Program-made: the position numbers and the translations under genes
Source of the DNA: Saccharococcus thermophilus
GTDB lineage: Bacteria; Bacillota; Bacilli; Bacillales; Anoxybacillaceae
Assembly: GCF_011761475.1 (NCBI RefSeq)
Contig: NZ_JAASRS010000001.1
Span: forward strand, 868,001 to 932,000
Length of the DNA stretch: 64,000 nucleotides
Reading direction: 5' to 3'
The notes under the pieces: model-generated
What the model was told of the DNA's origin: nothing
The model's database searches: none
What the model saw: only the letters and a program-made list of their open reading frames with translations
Part shown: positions 39,058 to 47,537 of the stretch, in pieces
Numbering within the stretch: position 1 is the first letter of the stretch
Layout of the letters: every line of letters starts with the position of its first letter

Positions 39058-40388
39058 GCGCCAAAGGCGTAAAAATTGTTACCATTGGCGGCGGATCGAG
39101 CTATACGCCGGAACTAATCGAAGGATTTATTAAGCGGTATGATGAGCTTCCTGTCCGTGAATTATGGCTTGTCGATATTCCTGAAGGGGAGGAAAAGCTG
39201 AAGATCGTCGGTGAATTGGCGAGACGAATGGTCAAAAAAGCAGGGGTACCGCTTGACATTCATTTGACGCTCGATCGCCGCCGGGCACTCGAGGGTGCCG
39301 ATTTTGTGACAACGCAATTTCGTGTCGGCGGGCTTCAAGCGCGTGCGAAAGATGAGCAGATTCCCCTGAAATACGGCGTCATCGGCCAAGAAACAAACGG
39401 ACCGGGCGGGCTGTTCAAAGGATTGCGGACGATTCCGGTCATTCTCGATATTATTCGTGACATGAAGGAGCTTTGCCCAGATGCTTGGCTCATTAATTTC
39501 ACCAATCCAGCGGGCATGGTGACGGAAGCAGTGCTGCGTTATAGCGATCATAAAAAAGCAGTCGGTTTATGCAACGTGCCGATTGGCATGCGCATGGGAG
39601 TGGCAAAGCTTTTCAATGTCGATGCTAGCCGCGTCCACATTGATTTTGCCGGGCTGAACCATATGGTGTTTGGGCTTAACGTCTATTTGGACGGCAACAA
39701 TATTATGGATCAGCTCATCGATCGATTGACAAACAGCGATAAAGCTGGCATGACGATGCGCAATATCGCTGACCTTGGCTGGGAGCCTGATTTTCTAAAG
39801 GGATTGAAACTGCTGCCATGTCCGTATCATCGTTACTATTTTCAAACGAGTAAAATGTTCGAGGAAGAATTAGAGGCTGCCAAAAAAGTCGGAACGCGTG
39901 CCGAAGTAGTACAAAAGCTGGAGGAAGAGTTATTTGAGCTCTATAAAGATCCGAATTTAAACGTGAAGCCTCCGCAGCTGGAAAAACGCGGCGGCGCTTA
40001 TTACAGCGATGCAGCGTGCAGTCTAATCTGTTCCATTTATAACGACAAGCGGGACATTCAGACGGTCAATACGCAAAATAACGGTGCGATCGCCAGCATT
40101 CCAAGCGAGTCTGCCGTTGAAGTCAACTGCATCATTACGAAAGAGGGCCCGAAGCCGATTGCCGTTGGCGATTTGCCAGTTGCGGTGCGCGGATTGGTGC
40201 AGCAAATCAAATCGTTTGAACGCGTCGCGGCAGAGGCGGCGGTCACCGGCGATTACTACACGGCGCTTTTGGCGATGACGATCAATCCGCTTGTGCCGTC
40301 GGATACGATCGCAAAACAAATTTTAAACGAAATGCTAGAGGCGCATAAAGAGTATTTGCCGCAGTTTTTTAAGCGAACATCTGTATGA
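39054..40388 (+). CDS. 6-phospho-beta-glucosidase, GH4 family
   Basis: Hydrolyses the phosphorylated disaccharide by the NAD- and metal-dependent oxidation/elimination route of GH4. Rossmann motif [15 protein letters not shown], substrate loop [17 protein letters not shown], and metal-site motifs [17 protein letters not shown] (cysteine) and GLNHMVFG (histidine) are all visible. 444 residues. Similar to ChbF/LicH. Last gene of the operon, with terminator after. Confidence 0.95.
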   Translation: MSAKGVKIVTIGGGSSYTPELIEGFIKRYDELPVRELWLVDIPEGEEKLKIVGELARRMVKKAGVPLDIHLTLDRRRALEGADFVTTQFRVGGLQARAKDEQIPLKYGVIGQETNGPGGLFKGLRTIPVILDIIRDMKELCPDAWLINFTNPAGMVTEAVLRYSDHKKAVGLCNVPIGMRMGVAKLFNVDASRVHIDFAGLNHMVFGLNVYLDGNNIMDQLIDRLTNSDKAGMTMRNIADLGWEPDFLKGLKLLPCPYHRYYFQTSKMFEEELEAAKKVGTRAEVVQKLEEELFELYKDPNLNVKPPQLEKRGGAYYSDAACSLICSIYNDKRDIQTVNTQNNGAIASIPSESAVEVNCIITKEGPKPIAVGDLPVAVRGLVQQIKSFERVAAEAAVTGDYYTALLAMTINPLVPSDTIAKQILNEMLEAHKEYLPQFFKRTSV

Positions 40389-40396
40389 TAATAGCG

Positions 40397-40428
40397 AAGC
40401 CCAGCAAGGGAAACCTAAGCTGGGCTTT
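40397..40428 (+). terminator. Terminator after cel operon
   Basis: AAGCCCAGC and its complement around a 13-base loop, five T. Confidence 0.85.
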
Positions 40429-40491
40429 TTGCATCAGATTACATTTTCCGATAAATATTTTATGTAAATAAAAAGCCCTTTTTGTAAGAGC

Positions 40492-40875
40492 CTACTCGTT
40501 GATGTCGATGACCGTGTTGACTTGTGGTTGCGCATCATTTTGCCGTGCGCTTTTACTGATGCGAATTTCTAAAATAGGTGCGGAAAAATGCGCGGAAATA
40601 CATTTGTCCGCAAGCGAAAACGGCAATAAAACCGTCCGCTGTTTTTCCGTGCCGCCGTTTTTCTGGATTTGAATCGAAAGGGAACGGCTTTCGCGCAGTA
40701 CGACAATATGTTCTTTTTGACAATGGCAAAGCTCTGCTTCGATAATATAGTCTTCCTCTGTCTCGAGCACTTCGACGCGAAAGATCGTTTCGTCCAACAG
40801 AGATGCAAGCGGATCGTTACATAACAACTCAATCCACTGCCGCAGCTCATTTGGTTCTTCGCCACTTTTATGCAC
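40492..40875 (-). CDS. cotM: Spore coat protein CotM (HSP20-like)
   Basis: An alpha-crystallin-like outer spore coat protein. RQWIELLCNDPLASLLDETIFRVEVLETEEDYIIEAEL aligns by eye with the CotM core (FEDPFAWYDETLPIDLYE), and the HSP20 beta-sandwich follows. About 127 residues. GTG 40875 has ggaggg at 10 bases, which is preferred to the in-frame ATG 40896 lying on that same site. Order with sspP, sspO and citB matches B. subtilis. Confidence 0.85.
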   Translation of the reverse strand: MHKSGEEPNELRQWIELLCNDPLASLLDETIFRVEVLETEEDYIIEAELCHCQKEHIVVLRESRSLSIQIQKNGGTEKQRTVLLPFSLADKCISAHFSAPILEIRISKSARQNDAQPQVNTVIDINE

Positions 40876-40971
40876 GATGGAAAGCTCCCTCCGCATCGTT
40901 AAACTGTATCGCTGTTGTTTATCGTATGCAGCATCACCGAAAAGGTTCGCGGCGGGAGCGGAAAATTATTA

Positions 40972-41118
40972 TTACATGTCGTGGCTGGAATTATGTTTTT
41001 GCCGCGTATGGTTCCGATTTTTCACTTTTTTCGAACCATCCAGCGGCTCCGGCTGCCCCGGATTATTGCCTTTTGGCGCGTTTTTGCGCATGTCTGTGCC
41101 TGTGTTTTTATTGGTCAT
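40972..41118 (-). CDS. sspP: Small acid-soluble spore protein P
   Basis: A 48-residue minor SASP, below common ORF-length cutoffs. It begins [17 protein letters not shown] and ends [12 protein letters not shown], nearly identical to B. subtilis SspP (CotL) as I recall it. ATG 41118 has ggaggggg at proper spacing; an ATG two codons earlier is too close. A sigma-G-like promoter lies upstream. Confidence 0.94.
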   Translation of the reverse strand: MTNKNTGTDMRKNAPKGNNPGQPEPLDGSKKVKNRNHTRQKHNSSHDM

Positions 41119-41142
41119 GTCCATCCCCCTCCTTTTGTTTAC

Positions 41143-41172
41143 TAGCATGCCGTCATCCCTATTTCATTATTC
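41143..41172 (-). promoter_or_regulatory. Candidate sigma-G promoter of sspP
   Basis: Minus strand: GAATA (41168-41172), an 18-base spacer and CATGCTA (41143-41149), close to the sigma-G consensus GMATR / CATWMTA. Confidence 0.5.
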
Positions 41173-41243
41173 GCGGTATAATTTGCGCCATGTTTGAAAC
41201 GCTAAGTAATGAATGACCGCCATTAGCAAAGGAGGAAGCGATC

Positions 41244-41504
41244 ATGGCTTATCATAAAGCGAAACAAGAAGCGTTTCAAGCGGCGCAAAAGGCAACGATG
41301 GAAGCGAAAGAATGGCATGACCATTTAGTGCGCGACCAAGCTGATTACGGCCATCAATTAAGCCATTTAAAGCAAGAGGTGAACGAAGCGTTTGAACAAA
41401 TTAACAATGCGCTTGAAGTCGCCTCGGAAAAACAGCGGGCGCAGCTCGAAAAGTTTCGCAACGACTTGCAGGCGATTGTCGATGAAGTTAATGAAATACA
41501 ATGA
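41244..41504 (+). CDS. Small helical protein of unknown function
   Basis: 86 residues, strongly charged, rich in alanine, glutamate, glutamine and lysine, with no cysteine or membrane segment. Almost all of it (KAKQEAFQAAQKATMEAKEW onward) should be continuous helix or coiled coil. The start has an excellent aaaggagga, and a terminator follows, so it is a real single-gene unit. It sits opposite sspP and sspO, where I do not recall a B. subtilis counterpart. A spore role is a guess from position only. Confidence 0.75.
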   Translation: MAYHKAKQEAFQAAQKATMEAKEWHDHLVRDQADYGHQLSHLKQEVNEAFEQINNALEVASEKQRAQLEKFRNDLQAIVDEVNEIQ

Positions 41505-41536
41505 AGGGAATGTCACCATCCGACATTCCCTTTTGT
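41503..41536. terminator. Terminator between the helical-protein gene and sspO
   Basis: Stem AAGGGAATGTC with its complement around a 7-base loop, then TTTTG. Confidence 0.8.
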
Positions 41537-41581
41537 TTGCATCCGCTTACGGCAGGTCGGGATGACGAAACAAGCGCAAGG

Positions 41582-41731
41582 TTATTGGTTCTTTTTTCGT
41601 TTCTTATTGTTTTGACGTTGCGCTTCTGTCAATGGTTCATTCGAAAATTCTTCGTTATAGCCGGCGCCCATTCCTTGCGCGCTTGCCGCGTTCATGCCCG
41701 GAATGACGTGATTGGCTTTTCGTTTGCCCAT
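41582..41731 (-). CDS. sspO: Small acid-soluble spore protein O
   Basis: 49-residue minor [24 protein letters not shown] and the [15 protein letters not shown] stretch are those of SspO (CotK). ATG 41731 follows ggaggtga. Upstream on the same strand GCATA (41774-41778), 17 bases and CAAACTA (41750-41756) resemble a sigma-G promoter, fitting forespore expression. Confidence 0.93.
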   Translation of the reverse strand: MGKRKANHVIPGMNAASAQGMGAGYNEEFSNEPLTEAQRQNNKKRKKNQ

Positions 41732-41890
41732 CCTCTTCACCTCCGATACTAGTTTGCGACCGAAAGACAACTTTATGCTCATCTATGAAAGCGGATATAT
41801 GACGAAACCTTCGAAATTCTATTTACAACATGTCCTTCGTTATAATAAGATAAAAACGTACCAAATTTACGGGTATTGGGAGAATTCATG

Positions 41891-41927
41891 CTATTTTTTC
41901 GACTTTGCCGCGAAAAAATAGTATAGT
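41891..41927 (+). promoter_or_regulatory. Aconitase gene promoter with 11-bp inverted repeat
   Basis: TCGACT (41899-41904), a 17-base spacer and TATAGT (41922-41927) form a candidate sigma-A promoter. Perfect 11-bp arms CTATTTTTTCG and CGAAAAAATAG (41891-41901, 41911-41921), nine bases apart, overlap the -35 and spacer. They are a possible operator for a citrate-responsive repressor. It is not an obvious match to the CcpC motif ATAA-N7-TTAT. Confidence 0.5.
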
Positions 41928-41950
41928 ATTGAAGTGAGGGGGTAATACAT

Positions 41951-44671
41951 ATGGCGAAACAAGACGTTTTCAATGCCCGCTCTTCATTTGAAGTAAACGG
42001 TAAAAAATACAACTATTACCGTTTGCAAGCGCTTGAAGAGGCAGGGATCGGCAACATCTCCCGTTTGCCGTACTCAATCAAAGTGTTATTAGAATCGGTG
42101 CTCCGGCAAGTAGACGGGCGTGTGATCACAAAAGAGCACGTCGAAAACCTTGCCAAATGGGGAACGCCGGAAATGAAAGACATCGATGTTCCGTTTAAGC
42201 CGTCGCGCGTTATTTTGCAAGACTTCACTGGTGTGCCAGCCGTCGTGGACTTGGCATCAATGCGCAAAGCGATGGCGGATTTAGGCGGCGACCCATATGA
42301 AATCAACCCGGAAATTCCAGTTGACCTTGTCATTGACCACTCCGTGCAAGTGGACCGCGCTGGAACGGGCGATGCGTTAGAGTACAACATGAACTTGGAG
42401 TTTGAGCGCAACGCTGAGCGCTATAAATTTTTAAAATGGGCGCAGAAAGCGTTTAACAACTATCGCGCTGTTCCGCCGGCAACTGGGATTATCCACCAAG
42501 TCAACTTGGAGTATCTCGCTAACGTCGTTCATACCGTAGAAGGAGAGAACGGCGAATATGAAGCGTTTCCGGATACGCTGGTCGGCACGGACTCCCATAC
42601 GACAATGATCAACGGTCTTGGCGTTCTTGGCTGGGGGGTCGGCGGAATTGAAGCGGAAGCCGGCATGCTTGGACAACCTTCTTACTTCCCAGTACCGGAA
42701 GTCATCGGTGTCCGTCTAACAGGAAAACTGCCAGACGGTTCGACAGCGACAGACCTTGCCCTAAAAGTGACGCAAGTGCTTCGCCAAAAAGGTGTGGTCG
42801 GCAAATTTGTTGAATTCTTTGGCCCAGGCGTAGCGACATTGCCGCTTGCAGACCGTGCGACGATCGCCAACATGGCTCCAGAATACGGTGCGACATGCGG
42901 TTTCTTCCCGGTCGACGCAGAAGCGCTTGACTATTTGCGCTTAACCGGCCGTGATGAGCATCATGTCCAAGTAGTGGAAGCCTACTGCAAAGCAAACGGC
43001 TTATTCTACACTCCAGATGCGCCAGAGCCAGTGTTTACGGATGTTGTCGAAATTAACTTGTCCGAAATCGAAACGAACTTGTCCGGACCGAAACGTCCGC
43101 AAGACTTGATTCCGCTTTCGAAAATGAAACAAGCGTTCCGCGATGCGGTGAAAGCGCCGCAAGGCAACCAAGGCTTCGGATTAACGGAAGCGGACCTCGA
43201 CAAAGAAATTACGGTAACGTTAAACGGCGAACAAGTGAAAATGAAAACAGGCGCCGTTGTCATTGCCGCGATTACAAGCTGTACGAACACCTCGAACCCA
43301 TATGTGCTCATTGCCGCTGGTTTAGTAGCGAAAAAAGCGGTGGAAAAAGGATTGCAAGTTCCGAAATATGTAAAAACATCGCTTGCACCAGGTTCGAAAG
43401 TCGTAACTGGCTATTTGCGTGATTCGGGATTGCTTCCATATCTCGAACAACTCGGCTTTAACATCGTCGGCTACGGTTGTACGACATGTATCGGTAACTC
43501 CGGGCCGCTTGCGCCAGAGCTGGAAAAAGCAATTGCTGAAAACGACTTGCTTGTGACAAGCGTTCTTTCCGGAAACCGCAACTTCGAAGGCCGGATCCAT
43601 CCGTTAGTGAAAGGAAACTATTTGGCATCGCCGCCGCTGGTGGTCACTTACGCGCTCGCGGGCACGGTCGATATCGACTTGTTAAACGAACCAATCGGCA
43701 AAGACAAAGACGGCAATGACGTATACTTCCGCGATATCTGGCCATCGATGGAAGAAGTAAAAGCAGTCGTCAAACAAGCGGTCGACCCAGAATTGTTCCG
43801 TAAAGAATATGAGCGCGTGTTCGACGGCAATCCGCGCTGGAATGCGATCAAAACGACGGATGAACCACTTTATCAATGGGATGAAAATTCGACATACATT
43901 CAAAATCCGCCGTTCTTTGAAGGCCTGTCGCCAGACGTGCGCAAAGTTGAACCGCTCAAAGGCTTGCGCGTCGTCGGCAAATTCGGTGACTCTGTCACAA
44001 CCGACCATATTTCGCCAGCTGGAGCGATCGGCAAAAATACACCTGCTGGTCAATATCTCATCTCGAAAGGCGTCGAGCCGAAAGATTTCAACTCTTACGG
44101 ATCTCGCCGCGGTAACCATGAAGTGATGATGCGCGGTACATTCGCAAATATCCGCATCCGCAACCAAATCGCTCCTGGCACAGAAGGCGGCTATACGACT
44201 TACTGGCCTACAGGCGAAGTCATGTCGATTTACGACGCATGCATGAAATATAAACAAGACGGCACAGGGCTTGTCGTCATTGCCGGCAAAGATTACGGAA
44301 TGGGAAGCTCCCGCGACTGGGCAGCAAAAGGAACGTTCTTGCTTGGCATTAAAACGGTCATCGCGGAAAGCTTTGAGCGCATCCATCGCTCTAACTTGGT
44401 GCTCATGGGCGTGCTGCCACTGCAATTTAAAGCAGGGGAAAACGCGGAAACGCTCGGCTTAACCGGCAAAGAAGTATTTGAAGTGCATATTGATGAAAAC
44501 GTCAAACCGCGTGACCTTGTTAAAGTAACAGCGACAAATCCAGATACGGGCGAGAAAAAAGAATTTGAAGTGATCGTCCGCTTCGACAGTGAAGTCGAAA
44601 TCGACTATTACCGCCACGGCGGAATTTTGCCAATGGTGTTGCGTGAAAAATTGGCAAAAGTGAAACAATAA
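41951..44671 (+). CDS. acnA: Aconitate hydratase AcnA (CitB)
   Basis: TCA-cycle enzyme that interconverts citrate and isocitrate; the apo form binds RNA in Bacillus. 906 residues. The three [4Fe-4S] cysteines are in [11 protein letters not shown] (about residue 440) and [18 protein letters not shown]-type motif [19 protein letters not shown] and the swivel domain [11 protein letters not shown] and [15 protein letters not shown] are all present. ATG 41951 follows gaggggg. Confidence 0.98.
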   Translation: MAKQDVFNARSSFEVNGKKYNYYRLQALEEAGIGNISRLPYSIKVLLESVLRQVDGRVITKEHVENLAKWGTPEMKDIDVPFKPSRVILQDFTGVPAVVDLASMRKAMADLGGDPYEINPEIPVDLVIDHSVQVDRAGTGDALEYNMNLEFERNAERYKFLKWAQKAFNNYRAVPPATGIIHQVNLEYLANVVHTVEGENGEYEAFPDTLVGTDSHTTMINGLGVLGWGVGGIEAEAGMLGQPSYFPVPEVIGVRLTGKLPDGSTATDLALKVTQVLRQKGVVGKFVEFFGPGVATLPLADRATIANMAPEYGATCGFFPVDAEALDYLRLTGRDEHHVQVVEAYCKANGLFYTPDAPEPVFTDVVEINLSEIETNLSGPKRPQDLIPLSKMKQAFRDAVKAPQGNQGFGLTEADLDKEITVTLNGEQVKMKTGAVVIAAITSCTNTSNPYVLIAAGLVAKKAVEKGLQVPKYVKTSLAPGSKVVTGYLRDSGLLPYLEQLGFNIVGYGCTTCIGNSGPLAPELEKAIAENDLLVTSVLSGNRNFEGRIHPLVKGNYLASPPLVVTYALAGTVDIDLLNEPIGKDKDGNDVYFRDIWPSMEEVKAVVKQAVDPELFRKEYERVFDGNPRWNAIKTTDEPLYQWDENSTYIQNPPFFEGLSPDVRKVEPLKGLRVVGKFGDSVTTDHISPAGAIGKNTPAGQYLISKGVEPKDFNSYGSRRGNHEVMMRGTFANIRIRNQIAPGTEGGYTTYWPTGEVMSIYDACMKYKQDGTGLVVIAGKDYGMGSSRDWAAKGTFLLGIKTVIAESFERIHRSNLVLMGVLPLQFKAGENAETLGLTGKEVFEVHIDENVKPRDLVKVTATNPDTGEKKEFEVIVRFDSEVEIDYYRHGGILPMVLREKLAKVKQ

Positions 44672-44678
44672 ACGAAAT

Positions 44679-44711
44679 AAAGCAGGCTTCCATCACGGAA
44701 GCCTGCTTTTA
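44679..44711 (+). terminator. Terminator after aconitase gene
   Basis: AAAGCAGGCTTCC and its complement, short loop, then T-rich sequence; it touches the stop of sspL on the other strand. Confidence 0.85.
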
Positions 44712-44846
44712 TTTCGTATTCGACCGTTTTGCCGCATCTTCTAGTTTGCTTTTCGGGTCTGGGGTCCGTGTCGCGTCTTGGCCAAAGCCTTGCGGATTGA
44801 CGCCAGGCGCCTTTGTTCCGCGATTTTTACCGCCGTTTTTTGCCAT
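44709..44846 (-). CDS. sspL: Small acid-soluble spore protein L
   Basis: 45 residues. The C-terminal part GVNPQGFGQDATRTPDPKS and ending DAAKRSNTK parallel B. subtilis SspL (GVTPQG..., ERAKKSNTKR). ATG 44846 has ggaggtgag; the longer frame upstream overlaps the EamA gene and is not used. A weak sigma-G-like pair (TCATA, GATACTA) is found upstream. Confidence 0.85.
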   Translation of the reverse strand: MAKNGGKNRGTKAPGVNPQGFGQDATRTPDPKSKLEDAAKRSNTK

Positions 44847-44919
44847 CGCACTCACCTCCATGGGCATAGTATCACCGTCTAGCAAGAAAATATGAAAATG
44901 AAACGCAGCTGGAAGAGGT

Positions 44920-45849
44920 TCATGAAGTAAAATGACGCTTTGTCCGCCACCATTTTCCAAAGATCCACGCCAGCGGCAGTTCAGAGAGAATCATGCCGCC
45001 TAAAATACCAATGCAGCCAATGACGCCGGAAGCGGTGAGCCGCTCTCCCGCCCAAATGTAAGCGGTCAGGGCGGCAAAAACGGGTTCCATCACAAAAATG
45101 AGGGCGACGCGGGTGGCTGTCGTATATTTCTGAAAGTTTGTCTGTATTAAAAAGGCGGCGGTGGTGGCAAGCAAAGACGTAATGAGAAGCGCGCTCCATA
45201 CTTCTTGTTTCCGAAGCACCGCCATATTCCACATTTGCGTGGCATCTTCAAACAAAAACGCAAATATGGCGCACATGACAGCTACCGTAAAAATTTGCGT
45301 CATCGTTAATAACAGCGTCGAATGGCGGGACGAATACTTCCCGGTGACAATAATGTGCATTGCAAATGAAACAGCGCAAAAAAATACGAATACATCGCCG
45401 CGGTTCAGCATCATTTTTCCGTCTCCGATCGTCAAAAAATAAAGGCCGACAGTGGCGATGACCGCCCCGATCGCCGCGTTAAGCGATGGTCTTTGTTTGA
45501 GAAAGAGAAACGAAAATAACGGCACAAGCACGACGCTGAGTCCGGTAATGAATCCGGCTTTCGATGAGGTTGTATACAGCAGGCCGATCGTCTGAAACGC
45601 GTAGCCGCTAAATAGCCACAGCCCCATCCATATACCGGCGCGAAAGAGCGGCAACGTATAATGCCGAAAAAGAGAGCGATGAAAAATGGCCAGCCATAGC
45701 AGCAAAAATACTCCCGCCAAGGTAAAGCGGACGGCATTAAACGAAAGCGGTTCAAGAAACGAAATCGCATTTTGCACGACGACAAACGTCGCTCCCCAGA
45801 CGAATGTCACCGCCAGCAGGCTGATATCGGCGATCCAGCGTTTTTTCAA
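44920..45849 (-). CDS. EamA/DMT family permease
   Basis: 309 residues, ten predicted membrane helices as two EamA repeats (FVWGATFVVVQNAISFLEPL; the second from about residue 150 to TAYIWAGERLTASGVIGCIGILGGM). Family members export amino acids, metabolites or drugs. Substrate unknown. Stands alone on this strand. Confidence 0.92.
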   Translation of the reverse strand: MKKRWIADISLLAVTFVWGATFVVVQNAISFLEPLSFNAVRFTLAGVFLLLWLAIFHRSLFRHYTLPLFRAGIWMGLWLFSGYAFQTIGLLYTTSSKAGFITGLSVVLVPLFSFLFLKQRPSLNAAIGAVIATVGLYFLTIGDGKMMLNRGDVFVFFCAVSFAMHIIVTGKYSSRHSTLLLTMTQIFTVAVMCAIFAFLFEDATQMWNMAVLRKQEVWSALLITSLLATTAAFLIQTNFQKYTTATRVALIFVMEPVFAALTAYIWAGERLTASGVIGCIGILGGMILSELPLAWIFGKWWRTKRHFTS

Positions 45850-46101
45850 CTCGATCCCCCCGTTTTGCTATTTTTCAAAAAATAAACATAGTCGAGCGGT
45901 AGTATACTATAAATCGCTGAAAAAGAACACACTTTTTTGAAAAAATATGCGCTGGAAAACGAAAAGGTTGATATCTAAACAAATCGTGCATAATATAGGT
46001 AATGAAAAGGGAAATGATTGCTTTACCTGTTTTCTTGACTATCATTGTATAATGAAAATAGGAATACGGTACGGAATGGACGATGGAAGGGTGACAATGA
46101 T

Positions 46102-46779
46102 TTGGACGTTAGGATCCATTGGACATATATGACGCCGAAAAAACGCGAAGTGGTGCTGACTTCCGACTTTATCCGCGCGGAAGAGGCACTGGTATTAGCC
46201 GAAGATTTCGAAAAAACTGGACGGGTAAAAGAAATACATTTTATCGACCATCGTGGTGTGACATGGTCGAAAAAAGAGCTAAACAAGCTTTTAAAAGAAA
46301 TAGAACGCGAACCGCATGATGTGATCGCTTACTTTGACGGCGGCTTTGACCATGCGACTGCAAAGGGCGGGGTCGGTGTCGTCATTTACTATAAGCAAAA
46401 CAATGAGCGGTATCGTTTGCGCGCCAACCTCCAGCTTGATGAGTTAAAGTCCAACAATGAAGCGGAATACGCCGCATTTTGGTTTTTAATGCAAATGCTC
46501 GAGGAGCTTGGTGTTCATCATTTGCCAGTTACTTTCCGCGGGGATTCGCATGTTGTTTTGAAGCAGTTGTTCGGCGACTGGCCGTGTTTCGAAGACGACT
46601 ATAACGCGTGGCTCGACCGCATCGAAGAAAAGATGAGTGAATTGGGAATTGAGCCGATTTATGAACCGATTTCGCGAAAGCAAAATAAAGAAGCCGATCA
46701 ACTTGCGTGCCAAGCGCTTGCCGGGCAGGTGATCACAAGCATGATGGAACTTACGGAGAAAGGATTAGGCGAAAAATGA
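46102..46779 (+). CDS. ypeP: RNase H-like protein with N-terminal domain (YpeP)
   Basis: 225 residues. An N-terminal domain of about 70 residues precedes an RNase HI-like domain with acidic residues in VIAYFDGGFDHATAKGGVG, SNNEAEYAAFWFLM, FRGDSHVV and KQNKEADQLA, i.e. the D-E-D-D set. Such proteins act on RNA/DNA hybrids, though activity of YpeP has been doubted in my recollection. The start is TTG 46102, eight bases after ggaagggtg; no ATG suits. Overlaps ypeQ by ATGA. Confidence 0.88.
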   Translation: MDVRIHWTYMTPKKREVVLTSDFIRAEEALVLAEDFEKTGRVKEIHFIDHRGVTWSKKELNKLLKEIEREPHDVIAYFDGGFDHATAKGGVGVVIYYKQNNERYRLRANLQLDELKSNNEAEYAAFWFLMQMLEELGVHHLPVTFRGDSHVVLKQLFGDWPCFEDDYNAWLDRIEEKMSELGIEPIYEPISRKQNKEADQLACQALAGQVITSMMELTEKGLGEK

Positions 46780-46994
46780 GAGAGAAAAAGCCAAACAAGC
46801 GAAAAGAAATATTAGATAAAATTACGGAATTGCAGCAAACGTATTGCGAAGGCTGCTTTTTAAAAAGCACCTTCCGCAAAGAATACGGAAAAACATATGC
46901 GCAATCGTTTTGCATCAACCAATGCACGGTCGGCGAGAAAATGCGGCAGTATGGGGCGATGCTTTTAGCCGCTTCTTCGCGTTCCGCCGAATAG
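46776..46994 (+). CDS. ypeQ: Zinc-finger-like small protein YpeQ
   Basis: 72 residues with four cysteines in two pairs (TYCEGCFLKS and FCINQCTVGEKM), a probable zinc-binding fold, and a lysine-rich start. Translationally coupled to ypeP, as in B. subtilis. Function unknown. Confidence 0.85.
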   Translation: MREKKPNKRKEILDKITELQQTYCEGCFLKSTFRKEYGKTYAQSFCINQCTVGEKMRQYGAMLLAASSRSAE

Positions 46995-46996
46995 CA

Positions 46997-47033
46997 CAAA
47001 AAAGGACTTCACACTGGGTGGGAAGTCCTTTTT
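46997..47033. terminator. Terminator after ypeQ
   Basis: AAAAGGACTTC and its complement around an 11-base loop, then TTTTT. Also suits the convergent gene. Confidence 0.85.
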
Positions 47034-47048
47034 CGTATGGCCAGCAGC

Positions 47049-47315
47049 CTAACGCAGCGCCTCATTTAATTGGTGTTCTGCTCTTTCTAGTTTCTGTTCG
47101 CAATGTTTGAAAAACTCTTCATCCACGCCAGTCGCTTGCGCGCGGGCGCGGGAAAGCTGGGCGTGGGCATTTTCGACCGCTTGTTTTGCCCCTTCGAGCA
47201 TCTCCTTGTCCAAGCTCATCGTCGCTTGTCCGACCATTTTTTCGGCTGTTTCGACAAACATTTCTACCTGTTTTACATCGTTATAGCCGGTATGAATATC
47301 GATATTCCGTTCCAA
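47049..47315 (-). CDS. DUF2564-like small protein (YpzA-like)
   Basis: 88 residues, almost all helical, acidic, no cysteine except one near the end. I recall similar proteins as DUF2564 in Bacillaceae near cspD, but this is from memory. The only suitable start is TTG 47315, with a modest aggtg. The end of the TnpB-related element lies about 10 bp upstream, so the native promoter has probably been displaced. Confidence 0.65.
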   Translation of the reverse strand: MERNIDIHTGYNDVKQVEMFVETAEKMVGQATMSLDKEMLEGAKQAVENAHAQLSRARAQATGVDEEFFKHCEQKLERAEHQLNEALR

Positions 47316-47324
47316 TCGCCAACA

Positions 47325-47536
47325 CCTGGTTACTAAAATCTATAAAAAATCGACATATCGCGATGGAACCAGGAAACACCGCTTGCCGCTCGGATTCTCA
47401 CCGAGTTCCATCAGGAAGGGAATCCTAATGTCTCACCTGCTGTGAAAGACAACCCGTGGCTCGCTGTCAGCGACGGCGCCTGTCGTGCACCATTCCTTCC
47501 CTCGGTCAGTACACGACAACGATTTTAGTAACCAGG
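47325..47536 (-). ncRNA. Candidate guide-type (omega-RNA-like) structured RNA of the TnpB element
   Basis: The segment starts one base after the tnpB stop codon, on the same strand, and is bounded by a perfect 16-bp inverted repeat (47325-47340 with 47521-47536). Inside, four further helices can be drawn: 47362-47369/47405-47412 (8 bp) enclosing 47389-47393/47401-47405, 47430-47436/47442-47450, 47461-47465/47469-47473 and 47482-47487/47512-47517. A long-range pairing, 47414-47423 with 47492-47500 (9 bp, one bulge), would form a pseudoknot. No reading frame of interest. TnpB guide RNAs arise from the 3' end of tnpB and the right end of the element, which is where this lies; the function is inference. 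Confidence 0.55.
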
Positions 47537-47537
47537 G

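Noticed and set aside
47370-47412. Minus-strand core around GGTGAGAATCCGAG resembles the cobalamin riboswitch core.
   Set aside because: The downstream CCCGC and CTGT landmarks and a B12 box are missing, and the position after tnpB fits a guide RNA better.
47325-47536. The 16-bp inverted repeat as terminal repeats of a small MITE.
   Set aside because: No flanking direct repeat, and one arm starts right after the tnpB stop, so a structural role is more likely.
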